NCBI GenBank assembly: GCA_944323985.1
Contig: CALUUP010000002.1
Coordinates: forward strand, 1 to 64,000
Direction of reading: 5' to 3'
DNA: 64,000 nucleotides
Origin: Candidatus Gastranaerophilales bacterium
Lineage (GTDB): Bacteria > Cyanobacteriota > Vampirovibrionia > Gastranaerophilales > Gastranaerophilaceae
Made by a program: the position numbers and the translations under genes. This document shows, piece after piece, positions 43,716-52,790 of the stretch; positions within the stretch are counted from its first letter, which is position 1, and the number at the start of each line of letters is the position of its first letter. Under the pieces are notes generated by a model that saw nothing but the letters and a program-made list of their open reading frames with translations, had not been told where the DNA came from and searched no databases.

Positions 43716-45948
43716 TAATTTCGTTTTTTTTCTTCTCTAATTCTTTTAGTTTAGCATCTAAATCATTATCTATATGATTTGTACTAATTTCACTATTATG
43801 TTTACTTTTATCCAGTTGTTGAACTAAATCATTATGATATTTAATACGTTTATGATGCATTCCTCTAAGCATTCTTGAGAAAGTTTCACCAATAATTTTT
43901 AAGTCTTTTAAAGTAAGCGGAGAATCTGATAATTGTCCGTCATTAAGTCTTTCTTTAATAATCTTTTCTATAATAGCATCAATTTTTTCATTAGAAGGAT
44001 TTTTCGCAGCTCTAACAGCTGATTCAACAGCATCTGCAAGCATAAGAATTGCTGTTTCTTTAGTATTAGGTTTAGGTCCAGGGTATCTAAACTGTTCCTC
44101 ATTAACGTTTTCAGCCCCTTCTTCTTTCAAAGCTTCGTTATAAAAATAACTAACAAGACTTGTTCCGTGGTGTTGTGAAATGAAATTGTTTATAACTTGA
44201 GGCAAGTGAGCGTCTTTAGCAAGCTCTAAACCATCTTTTGGGTGAGCAGTAATAAGCATCTTACTAAATCTTGGAGTACAAGTGTTATGAGGGTTTTCAA
44301 TCCCGTAAAAAGATTGATTCTCAACAAAAAACATTGGGCGTAATAATTTACCAATATCGTGATACAACGCACCAACTCTTGCAAGCACAGGATTTGCTCC
44401 AATTGCTTCTGCTGCATTTTCGCAAAGATGAGATACTGTTAAACTGTGATTGAAAGTTCCGGGAGCATCTTGCATTAGCTTTCTTAACAATTCGTGATCA
44501 GCAAGCTCTGCCAAACCATATGGAGTCATAACCTTAAATAGGTTTTCTATAATAGGTAATATTCCTAATAGAATAATTCCGCTTATACCTAAGCAATTGA
44601 TAAGGATATAAATTAAATCTCTAATAATTAATAAGTTATCAATATCCATCATATATTTTTCAAGGAAATATATTCCGCCAACTATTAAAACACCAGCTAA
44701 AGCAACTTTAGCACTTGTAATTAATAAATCTGAGCGTTTCAAGAATTTCATTTTAGATACTGCTGTCATAATTACTGTATTTAGTAGCATATAAGAAACG
44801 ACGACTTCAATATTCCAATGCATACCAATAGATAATAGTGCTAAAACAATTGTTGAAGCAAAAAAAGCATTTCTAGGTGTTGTAAATATTGAAAGTAATA
44901 TTGTATATGACGGTATTGGAATTATATATGGTGAAAAACCCGTTGGCGACATTACAGAAGATAAGTATAAAAATATTTTAAATGAAAAATTTGACACGAA
45001 ATTTAATAGAAACCCGGTTGGAAGTATAATAGCAGTAAATGCCAAAAATAACGTAAAAGTTCCCATTATTGTCATATATTTTGCATTAAAATATTGTTTT
45101 TCAAAATTCTTTTCATACTGTAAAAATACAAAAGTAAAAAACGCAACCAATAAATATATTCCTAAAATCCCACCATAATTTATTTCTAAAACATTATACC
45201 CCGCAGCACGTAAAGCATCTCGTTTTAATTTAGTTATAGGTTCTCCTTCAAATACAATTTTTTGACCTTTTTTAAATACTACTTCATAAGGCTTTACAGC
45301 ATTTTGCGCATTTTTCTTCGCAATTTCAGTAGCAAATTCATCTATAACAAGATTTGGAACAATTATTTGATTCAAAATCCCAACAATCAATGTTCCCTGA
45401 TATCGAGTCACGCTATTTGGCAAATTTTTTCGTATAATCGAATTTATATTATTATTTTCAAAGTCTTTAGCAGAAATTCCTACATTTAAAACAGAAGATA
45501 ATGTAATTTTAGATTTATCAAATACAGCCTGTAAATCTTCATCGCTTGATTTTAATAAAAAATTAACCAATTCTTTTTTACCTGATTCCTCAAATAAAAC
45601 ATTTAATTCTTCTTCTTTTACCTCATCTGAAATATTTTTTTCTCTAATTCTTTTAATAGAATTTTGCAAAGTAAAAAGACTTGATGTTATAAATTCATCT
45701 TCTGCTTGAGTTAAAATTGGTTCGACATTCATTGCAACTTCTTTTTTATGAAGTTCAGTCTTTTTAGTATCAATAACTTTAATATCTTTTTGAGCAACTA
45801 TATCTTTTTTACTAATTCCATTTTCAATTATTTGTTGAAAAAAGAAATTTTGTGAAGATATAATCACAGTCAACAAAAATGTAAATAAAATGAAACAAAC
45901 TGTATTTCTAAAAGCTTTTGATGATATAAAATCCAAAAATTTTGTCAT
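43693..45948 (-). CDS. pgpH: 7TM-HD family phosphohydrolase (PgpH-like)
   Basis: A 751-residue membrane protein with one N-terminal helix, an extracytoplasmic 7TMR-HDED domain (about 45-260) and a seven-helix block (about 270-480). A cytoplasmic HD domain follows, with HSLTVSHLCENAAEAIG and VGALYHDIGKLLRP, then HPKDGLELA and HHGTSLVSYFY. In Listeria, PgpH hydrolyses the second messenger c-di-AMP. Same architecture and gene order support the same role, though the activity is not proven here. The C-terminal tail is rich in K, E and N. Confidence 0.88.
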   Translation of the reverse strand: MTKFLDFISSKAFRNTVCFILFTFLLTVIISSQNFFFQQIIENGISKKDIVAQKDIKVIDTKKTELHKKEVAMNVEPILTQAEDEFITSSLFTLQNSIKRIREKNISDEVKEEELNVLFEESGKKELVNFLLKSSDEDLQAVFDKSKITLSSVLNVGISAKDFENNNINSIIRKNLPNSVTRYQGTLIVGILNQIIVPNLVIDEFATEIAKKNAQNAVKPYEVVFKKGQKIVFEGEPITKLKRDALRAAGYNVLEINYGGILGIYLLVAFFTFVFLQYEKNFEKQYFNAKYMTIMGTFTLFLAFTAIILPTGFLLNFVSNFSFKIFLYLSSVMSPTGFSPYIIPIPSYTILLSIFTTPRNAFFASTIVLALLSIGMHWNIEVVVSYMLLNTVIMTAVSKMKFLKRSDLLITSAKVALAGVLIVGGIYFLEKYMMDIDNLLIIRDLIYILINCLGISGIILLGILPIIENLFKVMTPYGLAELADHELLRKLMQDAPGTFNHSLTVSHLCENAAEAIGANPVLARVGALYHDIGKLLRPMFFVENQSFYGIENPHNTCTPRFSKMLITAHPKDGLELAKDAHLPQVINNFISQHHGTSLVSYFYNEALKEEGAENVNEEQFRYPGPKPNTKETAILMLADAVESAVRAAKNPSNEKIDAIIEKIIKERLNDGQLSDSPLTLKDLKIIGETFSRMLRGMHHKRIKYHNDLVQQLDKSKHNSEISTNHIDNDLDAKLKELEKKKNEINEKDETN

Positions 45949-45966
45949 ATATAAATATCCTTTATT

Positions 45967-46170
45967 TTATTTATCCCTCTTTTTTACTACAAATCCACAC
46001 TTAGTACAAGCAAGCACTTCTCCGGTACTATCAACAGGCATAAAATTATGTTGACATTCCGAATCTTGCTCTATTTGTAAAACCTCTTGAGAAAATAACC
46101 TCTCTGGATTTGAACTGTTACCCCTCTTATTTTTATTTAACCATTTAACAAAAATTTCAAAAATATACAT
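45967..46170 (-). CDS. small CxxC protein
   Basis: A 67-residue protein with an N-terminal hydrophobic/basic segment (MYIFEIFVKWLNKNKRG) and a C-terminal half-ribbon: C at about 40, H at 42, then CTKCGFVVKK. It may bind zinc with the histidine as extra ligand. It lies between cdd (2 bp) and pgpH (18 bp), so it is co-transcribed. No family is recognised. Confidence 0.6.
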   Translation of the reverse strand: MYIFEIFVKWLNKNKRGNSSNPERLFSQEVLQIEQDSECQHNFMPVDSTGEVLACTKCGFVVKKRDK

Positions 46171-46172
46171 AA

Positions 46173-46559
46173 TTATATTCTAAAACCATATGGTAAAAAA
46201 TCGCTCAATTGTTTTATATTGAGATTTGAATCTTTTTCCGTAATAACCAAAACTTCTTTTTCCCCTTGAAACTCATACATTACTTGTCTACAAGCACCAC
46301 AAGGGAAACAGTCATCTTGATTTGGAGAATAAATAGCAACAGCTAAAAGTTCTTTTTCTCCTTCAGAAATTGCTTTAAAAATAGCACATCTTTCAGCACA
46401 AATTGTCATACCAAATGAAGAATTCTCTATATTACAACCTGTATAAATCTTCCCGCTACCCATTAACACTGCTGCACCTACTGCAAACTTTGAAAATGGT
46501 GAATAAGACATCTTTGATGCTTCTTTAGCTTTTAGCATTAATTTTTCATACTTTTTCAT
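46173..46559 (-). CDS. cdd: Cytidine deaminase
   Basis: The tetrameric-type cytidine deaminase (about 128 residues) hydrolyses cytidine and deoxycytidine to uridine forms for pyrimidine salvage. The zinc ligands and catalytic glutamate are in TICAERCAIFKA and PCGACRQVMYEF; GCNIENSSFG contacts the ribose. Several in-frame ATGs exist, and MKKYEKLM at 46559 fits the family N-terminus best. No Shine-Dalgarno is obvious. Confidence 0.92.
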   Translation of the reverse strand: MKKYEKLMLKAKEASKMSYSPFSKFAVGAAVLMGSGKIYTGCNIENSSFGMTICAERCAIFKAISEGEKELLAVAIYSPNQDDCFPCGACRQVMYEFQGEKEVLVITEKDSNLNIKQLSDFLPYGFRI

Positions 46560-46723
46560 AATCATAATTTTATCACGATTTATTATTACAAGCAATTTTA
46601 TTTCTATTAATCATCTAGAAAAACTAGTTTTTGTAAATATTTGTAAAAAACATTTACAATATAGCGCAATTATTTTAAGAATATTCACTTTTTATATATA
46701 TAAAATAAAACGAGGACAATAAT

Positions 46724-47128
46724 ATGTGCTTTGGATTCGGTTCAATTTACAATACCACAGTAAATGTTAACGGACACAGCGTTGGTTTTAGCCACTATAA
46801 CAGCCTATCTCCATTTGGTTGTGGCAGCTTTACAAGTTTCACACCAGGTTGTTTTGGATTTGGCTATGCAAATCACTGCTGTACAAATCCTTTTGCAGTA
46901 GGTGCAGGAATTGGACTTGGATTTGCAGCAGGAATGACACTAATTCCACTTTTACCTTCCGTTTTTAAAGGGATAGGAAATGCTTGCTCTTGGACCTGGA
47001 ATAAAGCTATTAAACCCGCTTTTCAATGGATTGGCAATGGAATTAAAAATCTTTTTCACAAAAAAGAAAAAACCGAAATAGATAAAACTACCGAAACTCA
47101 AAACAATAATATTAAAACAAATACTTAA
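46724..47128 (+). CDS. Gly/Cys/Phe-rich small protein with membrane segment
   Basis: A 134-residue protein of unknown family. The first 65 residues are rich in G, F, S, N and C (MCFGFGSIYNTT, FGCGSFTSFTPGCFGFG, HCCTNPF) with six cysteines. A glycine-rich hydrophobic helix (about 64-88, GAGIGLGFAAGMTLIPLLP), two tryptophan-containing helices and a charged tail follow. There is no signal peptide. GAGG lies before the ATG. It is divergent from cdd. Confidence 0.6.
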   Translation: MCFGFGSIYNTTVNVNGHSVGFSHYNSLSPFGCGSFTSFTPGCFGFGYANHCCTNPFAVGAGIGLGFAAGMTLIPLLPSVFKGIGNACSWTWNKAIKPAFQWIGNGIKNLFHKKEKTEIDKTTETQNNNIKTNT

Positions 47129-47154
47129 TTAAAAACGATATAATTTAAAGTAAA

Positions 47155-47841
47155 TTAGGCTGAATAGATAGAACAATCAAACATAGTTCTATCTATTTCA
47201 TTAAAATTCTTTATAATACCGGATAATCCATCGATTTTTTGATAAAATTCAATTGGCTCAAGAGAATCAATCGCAATAATTTTTCCTATTCCTGCTGATT
47301 TTGCAGCATTTATTCCTGCAATAGCATCTTCTATTACAATACAATCTTTTGGTGCTAAACCTATTTTTTCTGCTGCTATTAAAAATATATCAGGAGCAGG
47401 TTTTCCGGGAATTGTACCATCAGAATAAACAATTTTATCTATATCAAACCATTTTTCAAGATTAAATTCTCTTATATAAAATTCTACATTATCCCATTCA
47501 GACATTGTTGCAATTGTTCTTGGAATATTATTTTCTTTTAGAAAATCCAAAAATTCAACAGCACCGGGTGCTAATTTAAAATTTTCTTTATCTAATAAGC
47601 AGCGTTTACGGTACAAAGATTCTTTTTCTTTAGCGTATTTTTCAACCATTTCTTTAGAAGGTTTTCTTCCTATTGCATATTCAATAATATCTTCATTTGT
47701 ATGACCAAACATTTTATCACGCATCTCTTCTTGAGTAAATTCATACCCTCTAAGAAGTTTAGAAAAATCTCTCCAAGCATCATAATGCAATTGAGAATCC
47801 CAATATAACGTACCGTTAAAATCAAAAATTATACCTTTCAT
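47155..47841 (-). CDS. HAD-family hydrolase, beta-phosphoglucomutase-like
   Basis: A HAD phosphatase of about 229 residues with a helical cap. Motif I is FDFNGTLYWD: the nucleophile Asp is kept, but the usual second Asp is Asn. TIATMSEWDNVEFYIREF (motif II region), KPAPDIFLIAAEKI and CIVIEDAIAGINAAKSAG (motifs III/IV) follow. It likely acts on a sugar phosphate or related small molecule; the Asn change may favour phosphatase over mutase chemistry or alter rate. ATG 47841 fits the family start. Confidence 0.85.
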   Translation of the reverse strand: MKGIIFDFNGTLYWDSQLHYDAWRDFSKLLRGYEFTQEEMRDKMFGHTNEDIIEYAIGRKPSKEMVEKYAKEKESLYRKRCLLDKENFKLAPGAVEFLDFLKENNIPRTIATMSEWDNVEFYIREFNLEKWFDIDKIVYSDGTIPGKPAPDIFLIAAEKIGLAPKDCIVIEDAIAGINAAKSAGIGKIIAIDSLEPIEFYQKIDGLSGIIKNFNEIDRTMFDCSIYSA

Positions 47842-47899
47842 AATCATTATTATAATCAAAAAATATTTAAAAACTTATAAAATATGTTATAATATGTAC

Positions 47900-48103
47900 A
47901 TGAAAAAATTTTTTGCATTTTTGTTAATATTTTCGATTATGATTCCTGTATTTGCAGAAGCCCCTAAAAAAGTTTATAAAAAAAATTTACCACAAGGAAC
48001 TTTTAAAAAGGCAAGGAATGGAACATATATACAATATGATAATAAAGGGAAAAAAATCGGAACCTATAAATTAAATAACGGAGAGCTAAAAAGAACGAAA
48101 TGA
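47900..48103 (+). CDS. small secreted protein
   Basis: A protein of about 67 residues with a signal peptide (MKKFFAFLLIFSIMIPVFAEA) and a short basic mature part containing FKKARNGTYIQYDNKGKKIG, which looks like a two-strand repeat. No family is recognised. It overlaps the downstream PilZ gene by 4 bp (ATGA), indicating coupled expression. Confidence 0.65.
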   Translation: MKKFFAFLLIFSIMIPVFAEAPKKVYKKNLPQGTFKKARNGTYIQYDNKGKKIGTYKLNNGELKRTK

Positions 48104-48723
48104 AATTTAATCTGGATTTAGATAATATTAACTACATAAAATTAACTTACAAAACAAAAGACGATACTCCAAGCTGCACAAAAGCGGCTATCAAAAGAAT
48201 CGGAGAAAAAGAAATTGTCGCTTGTGCGAAATTTGATGAAGAAATGGAAATGGATACCCCACAAGAAGTTTTAATAAGTTTTATTTGCGTAAACGGACTT
48301 TATCGTACAAAAACAATACTAAAATATATTGAAACGGATTCTCCATATGTATATTTCACTCTGCAAACTCCGGAAGGTTTAGAATATCAACAAAACCGTG
48401 AATATTTTAGAATAAAAATGGAAGAAAATGCTGTATTAAGCTTTGATAATACGGTTGTTTCTTGTAAAACTTATGATATATCTGCAAGCGGAGTTAAATT
48501 AATTATCCCTAATAAAATTGATAATTTAGATGAAGTTACTATTGATTTGTTATTTGATCCAAAAAATGTAAGAACAAAAGCAAAATTTGTTAGATATGAT
48601 GAAGAAGATAACATTTTAAAAGCTTCTTTTAAATTTATTAATCTTCCTGAAAGTTCGATTGATATAATTTCTCAAAAATGTATTCAAAAACAACTTGAAT
48701 ACAAAAGAAATTCTGCAATGTAA
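48100..48723 (+). CDS. PilZ domain protein
   Basis: A 207-residue protein with a YcgR-like N-terminal domain (1-100) and a C-terminal PilZ domain. The c-di-GMP contacts are visible: the RxxxR motif in NREYFRIKM and the D/NxSxxG motif in YDISASGVKLI. It probably changes conformation on binding c-di-GMP. With fliD in the window, a link to motility is possible but unproven. It overlaps the small secreted protein gene by 4 bp. Confidence 0.85.
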   Translation: MKFNLDLDNINYIKLTYKTKDDTPSCTKAAIKRIGEKEIVACAKFDEEMEMDTPQEVLISFICVNGLYRTKTILKYIETDSPYVYFTLQTPEGLEYQQNREYFRIKMEENAVLSFDNTVVSCKTYDISASGVKLIIPNKIDNLDEVTIDLLFDPKNVRTKAKFVRYDEEDNILKASFKFINLPESSIDIISQKCIQKQLEYKRNSAM

Positions 48724-48804
48724 CAATTTCTTAATATAATAACAATTTCTCCATATAATTTGTTTTTCATGTATTAGAAGTGTGTTTAAAATGGAGATTT
48801 TTGT

Positions 48805-49242
48805 ATGAATAGTATTAATTTTCGTGGCGGAGAATCTGCAGGTAGCATAGCAAAAATTAATAATAAACCTGATTCTCAAATTATAAATACAAAATCCTTT
48901 GTAAATTTTCATGGCAAAGGAGCGGAAAGTTGTGGAAGCATAGCGAAACAAACAGAACCAATAAATAATGATACAGTTTCTTTTAAAGGTTATGACAAAG
49001 ATGAAAAAAAATCTTCATTTTTAGGAAAATTATTCGGATTAGCAATTATAACTGCTACAGCTATCGCGGGCTTAGGCTACGCTCATAAAACAAATATTAT
49101 TGGTAAAATTAAAAATCAAAAATTACAAGACTTATTAAAAAATTCTAATAAGATAACAGAACCTTGTTATGATTTATGTGTCAAAGCCAAAAATATTTGT
49201 ACAGAATATTACCAAAAAGCAAAAAATTATTTTTCTAAATAA
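48805..49242 (+). CDS. protein with three F-x-G motifs and a membrane helix
   Basis: A 145-residue protein built from repeats. NSINFRGGESAGSIAK (residues 2-17) recurs as VNFHGKGAESCGSIAK (about 33-48), and a third VSFKGYDK follows near 59. A hydrophobic helix (about 72-92) and a lysine/cysteine-containing tail of 50 residues complete it. The NF-x-G element matches the N-terminal motif of several other proteins here. No enzyme domain is seen. It could be an anchor or substrate of the system that recognises the motif. Confidence 0.6.
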   Translation: MNSINFRGGESAGSIAKINNKPDSQIINTKSFVNFHGKGAESCGSIAKQTEPINNDTVSFKGYDKDEKKSSFLGKLFGLAIITATAIAGLGYAHKTNIIGKIKNQKLQDLLKNSNKITEPCYDLCVKAKNICTEYYQKAKNYFSK

Positions 49243-49249
49243 TAAATAA

Positions 49250-49510
49250 TTAACCCCTATTTATTCTGAACCAATTTACGAATTTATTGAACATATTTTC
49301 TTGAGGAATATCTTCTTCATTAATTTCTTTTGAAAATTCTATTTCATTTTCATCTTTTTCATCATTTCTCTCAAAAATATCATCGTCAGGTTGTTCTTTT
49401 CTTTTGCCGTTTTGTTTCATGTACATTCCGCCACCGCCAAGACCGCCTCCATCTTTGTATGTGGCTTGTGTTTTACTGATTGGGTTGATATTATTGAAAT
49501 CAAAAGACAT
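49250..49510 (-). CDS. hypothetical acidic protein with glycine-rich segment
   Basis: An 86-residue product using ATG 49510, which has AAAGG upstream. The N-terminus MSFDFNNINPISKTQ is followed by GGGLGGGGMYMKQNGK, then a strongly acidic stretch (DDDIFERNDEKDENEIEF) and FNKFVNWFRINRG at the end. No domain is recognised. The NINPIS opening recalls the short N-terminal motifs elsewhere in the window. Confidence 0.5.
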   Translation of the reverse strand: MSFDFNNINPISKTQATYKDGGGLGGGGMYMKQNGKRKEQPDDDIFERNDEKDENEIEFSKEINEEDIPQENMFNKFVNWFRINRG

Positions 49511-49604
49511 AAATTTTGCCTTTATTGTACTTTGCATGTATATTATAACCTATTTTTTAAAAAATTCTACTTTTTTATGCTAAAATTTTATTATCGAGGT
49601 CTTT

Positions 49605-50381
49605 ATGAAAATTTTTTTTACAATACTTTTTGTGTTTATTTTATCAACATCTCTGACTTTTGCAAAAGATATGAGATTCATACAAGTTACTGACATAAAA
49701 TATTCAAATTCTAATGCACAAGCTTTTGAAACATTTATCGAAGAAATAAACAAACAAAAAGATGTTGAATTTGTTGTTTTTAATGGTGATAATATCTCAA
49801 AACCTAACGTAGATGAATTAAAAAGTTTTCTCGATAAAATAAAAAAACTAAATAAACCTTTTTACTTTGTTTTAGGCGATAAAGATGTTAATAAGCATAA
49901 AAAATTAAGTAAAGAAGAATATCTAAAGATAATAAAAAAACAATTTAGAAAATATAAACCTGAATCCAATAATTATATTTTCGAAAAAGATGATTTTATT
50001 TTTATCGTTGTTGATGGTTCTAAAGATGTAATTCCAAGCACAAACGGTTATTACAAAGAAGACACCCTCAACTGGTTAGAAAACCAATTGAATTTATATT
50101 CTGATAAAAATATTATTATTTTTCAGCATTTCCCACTAATCCCCCCTTCTGAAAAAGAAACATATTACACTTTTAAACCAGAAAAATATTTAGAAATTTT
50201 AAGTAAACACAAAAACATAAAAGCTATAATTTCAGGACATTTTGGTATAAACAAAGAAATAACCGTAAACGGTATTAACCATATTTCAACCGAAGCTTTT
50301 CCAACATACAGAGTAATTGATATCATAGATTATGAAACGCAAAATCCTGTTATATGGGCTGAATTAAAAGAAATCAAATAA
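49605..50381 (+). CDS. secreted metallophosphoesterase-like protein
   Basis: A 258-residue protein with a signal peptide (MKIFFTILFVFILSTSLTFA) and a calcineurin-like fold: RFIQVTDIKYSN, VVFNGDNI, FVLGDKDVNKH, IIIFQHFPLI and IISGHFGI. Compared with the usual ligands (DxH, GDxxD, GNHD, H, GHxH), the histidines of the first and last motifs and the GNHD Asn-His are replaced. Metal binding is therefore probably weakened. It would act outside the cytoplasmic membrane. Its 3' end overlaps the convergent gene by 8 bp. Confidence 0.75.
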   Translation: MKIFFTILFVFILSTSLTFAKDMRFIQVTDIKYSNSNAQAFETFIEEINKQKDVEFVVFNGDNISKPNVDELKSFLDKIKKLNKPFYFVLGDKDVNKHKKLSKEEYLKIIKKQFRKYKPESNNYIFEKDDFIFIVVDGSKDVIPSTNGYYKEDTLNWLENQLNLYSDKNIIIFQHFPLIPPSEKETYYTFKPEKYLEILSKHKNIKAIISGHFGINKEITVNGINHISTEAFPTYRVIDIIDYETQNPVIWAELKEIK

Positions 50382-51066
50382 ATATTTTAGGTAGTGCAAG
50401 ACAAAATGCTTTTAAAGTGTTTCCCAAATTTTGAAATCTACTATTTTTTAAATTCTTTATTTTATTAAAATCAATATTTTCACCAAAATTATGCTTTTCA
50501 AGAATTTCTTTCAGCCCATTAACGTTTTGCAATTGCTGACAAGTTCTAAAATGTTCACGTAAAGACAATTTTTTTTCTGGCTTGAATTCTGGAGAAGATG
50601 CTATATTATCACATAACATGCTTTTTAAATTCATTTTTTTACCACTTTCAGGATGATGCGAAGAATGCTTTCTATGAAACTTAGATACAAAAGATTTTGG
50701 AAAACCTAATGTATATAAAATTAATTTATCGGCATCATGAGTAATACTATCAATAGAAATTTTTCCAAATAATTCTTTTTCAATTAAAGCATAAATAATT
50801 TTATGATCATAAGTATGACTTATATTTTTAACATAATTGTGAGCATATGTTTTAACTTTTGATAAAAAAGACTTCTTAGTTTTATTTAAGCCAGAAAGAC
50901 CGGCAGCACATTCAACTACAGCCGGTCTTTTTATAAATACATCTTTTTTCTCTCCAACCCTATTCGCAAAATCAATCGGTTCTTTGCGGAACGGTAAATC
51001 AGTTGTTTCAGAGGTTAACTGATAAAAATTATAATAATTAGGGTGAGTTTTACACTTTATTTCCAT
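50374..51066 (-). CDS. DUF5662-like protein with HD-type motif
   Basis: A protein of about 230 residues. The central part YDHKIIYALIEKELFG and HDADKLILYTLGFPKSFV, followed by FHRKHSSHHPES, resembles the DUF5662 family, whose H-D-x-D-K and HH residues suggest a metal-dependent phosphohydrolase-like site. The N-terminal 60 residues are unlike it and contain LPFRKEPIDFANR. ATG 51066 is preferred to an upstream TTG. It belongs to a run of small minus-strand genes. Family assignment is from memory of the motif. Confidence 0.55.
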   Translation of the reverse strand: MEIKCKTHPNYYNFYQLTSETTDLPFRKEPIDFANRVGEKKDVFIKRPAVVECAAGLSGLNKTKKSFLSKVKTYAHNYVKNISHTYDHKIIYALIEKELFGKISIDSITHDADKLILYTLGFPKSFVSKFHRKHSSHHPESGKKMNLKSMLCDNIASSPEFKPEKKLSLREHFRTCQQLQNVNGLKEILEKHNFGENIDFNKIKNLKNSRFQNLGNTLKAFCLALPKIFI

Positions 51067-51099
51067 ATCCAATTATTGCATAAAAAACTTTTCATGCAA

Positions 51100-51459
51100 C
51101 TACTGGTTAATAAATCTTAAAAATTCTTTAAAAAAACCTTTAATCCCATTCTGCCAAGGTTTTGCAACACCTTTATAATATTGTTCATAATCTGAAATTA
51201 TGTTTTGTGGTAGATACTTTCCTTCAACAAGAGTTTGAGCTAAATATTCCAAGTAATCATTTTGAGCTTCTCTATATTCAATATCTTTATAACGCATCTC
51301 TGCATCAGCTTCAAAATGTACTAACGCATGATATGCACATTGAATATTCTTATCATCAGTTTCAGGAAATAGTAAAATAGCTTCTCTAGCAGTTTTACGC
51401 TCGGTTAAAACTGCATAGATTAATCTTCCTACGAATTTTCGATTACTAATTTCATTCAT
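51100..51459 (-). CDS. hypothetical protein, 119 residues
   Basis: A soluble helical protein (MNEISNRKFVGRLIYAVLTE, then CAYHALVHFEADAEMRYKD) with no recognised family. Histidines and acids in YHALVHFEADAE could bind metal. It overlaps the lipoprotein gene upstream by 8 bp and precedes the DUF5662-like gene by 33 bp, so the three probably form an operon. Confidence 0.6.
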   Translation of the reverse strand: MNEISNRKFVGRLIYAVLTERKTAREAILLFPETDDKNIQCAYHALVHFEADAEMRYKDIEYREAQNDYLEYLAQTLVEGKYLPQNIISDYEQYYKGVAKPWQNGIKGFFKEFLRFINQ

Positions 51460-51703
51460 ATTTATATGGATTCTCTATTTTAAAATCAAAACTAGGCATC
51501 TTAGGTCCAAATAAAAAATTATAATTTTGTCTTGGTCCTTCTGATAAATCTATAATCCCATCTTGTTTTTTTTCTTGTGGTTCAACATATTGTGCAAATT
51601 TTCTTTTCGCCTTTATAATCTGAGCATTTTGTTTTCTATCACAAGCAGACAAACAGCTTGAAATTAATAAAGCACACAGTAATAGGGAATAAATCTTATT
51701 CAT
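51452..51703 (-). CDS. small lipoprotein
   Basis: An 83-residue product starting at ATG 51703 (AAAGGA upstream). The signal peptide MNKIYSLLLCALLISSCLSAC ends in the lipobox LSAC, so the cysteine would be lipidated. The short mature part is basic and then proline-rich (GPRQNYNFLFGPKMPSFDF). Function is unknown. It is the first gene of a minus-strand trio. Confidence 0.7.
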   Translation of the reverse strand: MNKIYSLLLCALLISSCLSACDRKQNAQIIKAKRKFAQYVEPQEKKQDGIIDLSEGPRQNYNFLFGPKMPSFDFKIENPYKYE

Positions 51704-51840
51704 AATAAAATCCTTTAGTATCATGATAGCATATTGAAATGTATTACTTATCCTACTAAAGAATTAAAAAGATTTCTTTTATTTTTAATTATCTTTATTG
51801 TATAATCACCTTATACTTTTCAGTAAGGAGATAATAACAA

Positions 51841-52785
51841 ATGAAAGTAAGCGTAAAAGTACCTGCAACATCGGCAAATTTAGGTCCCGGCTTTGATTGT
51901 TTAGGTATTGCACTTCCAATATATAACACAATAACAATAGAAGAAACTGTTCTTCCCGGCACAGGAATAGAAATAAATTTAATGTCAGAAGACGAATCGA
52001 TTGACGAATTAATATTCGATGAAATCCCTCGTGATGAAAATAACATTGTCTATAAAGCAGTAGAAATGTTATACAATTCAATAGGTCAAGAACCATCAGA
52101 ATTAAGAATAAATATTCAATCTCAAATCCCAATAACCAGAGGATTAGGAAGTTCAGCAGCTGTTATTGTTGGAGGTTTAATGGCAGCTAACAAATTATTA
52201 GGTTCTCCTGCTGATGAAACTGCTATTTTATCAATTGCTACTGAGGTTGAAGGCCATCCGGATAATGTTGTTCCGGCTATTCTTGGAGGGTTTGTTTTGG
52301 CTTCTCAAGAAGACGACGGATCTGTTGTTTATAGAAAATTAGATTGGCCTGAAGAATGGGATATTACGGTTTGTGTTCCGGATTTTGAATTATCTACAAA
52401 CATTGCAAGATCTGTTTTGCCAGAAAACATTCCAATGCAGGATGCGATTTTTAATGCAAAACATTTAGCTATGTTAATTGAGGCTGTTAACACAAAAGAT
52501 GCCAAACTTATGAAAATTGCGCTACAAGATAAACTACATCAACCATATAGAGAAAAACTTGTACCTGGCATGAAAGAAATTATGAATGCGTTTAAACATG
52601 AAGATGGGGTTTTAGGATGTGTTTTATCAGGTGCCGGTCCTACTTTACTTATAATTTCACATAAGTATGATTTAGATAAAATTAAATCTACAGTAAAAGA
52701 AATATGGGAACCTCAAAGTATTAAAGTTGAAGTTAAGACTTTGAAAGTCGAAACAAAAGGTGCAGTTGTTTTAGAAAACAACTAA
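51841..52785 (+). CDS. thrB: Homoserine kinase
   Basis: ThrB phosphorylates homoserine for threonine synthesis. The 314-residue GHMP kinase has VPATSANLGPGFDCLGIAL at the N-terminus, the ATP loop PITRGLGSSAAVIVGG (about 95-110), EGHPDNVVPAILGG, and the C-terminal LSGAGPTLLII. AAGGAG lies before the ATG. It is a single gene, convergent with adenine deaminase 5 bp downstream. Confidence 0.96.
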   Translation: MKVSVKVPATSANLGPGFDCLGIALPIYNTITIEETVLPGTGIEINLMSEDESIDELIFDEIPRDENNIVYKAVEMLYNSIGQEPSELRINIQSQIPITRGLGSSAAVIVGGLMAANKLLGSPADETAILSIATEVEGHPDNVVPAILGGFVLASQEDDGSVVYRKLDWPEEWDITVCVPDFELSTNIARSVLPENIPMQDAIFNAKHLAMLIEAVNTKDAKLMKIALQDKLHQPYREKLVPGMKEIMNAFKHEDGVLGCVLSGAGPTLLIISHKYDLDKIKSTVKEIWEPQSIKVEVKTLKVETKGAVVLENN

Positions 52786-52790
52786 AATTT

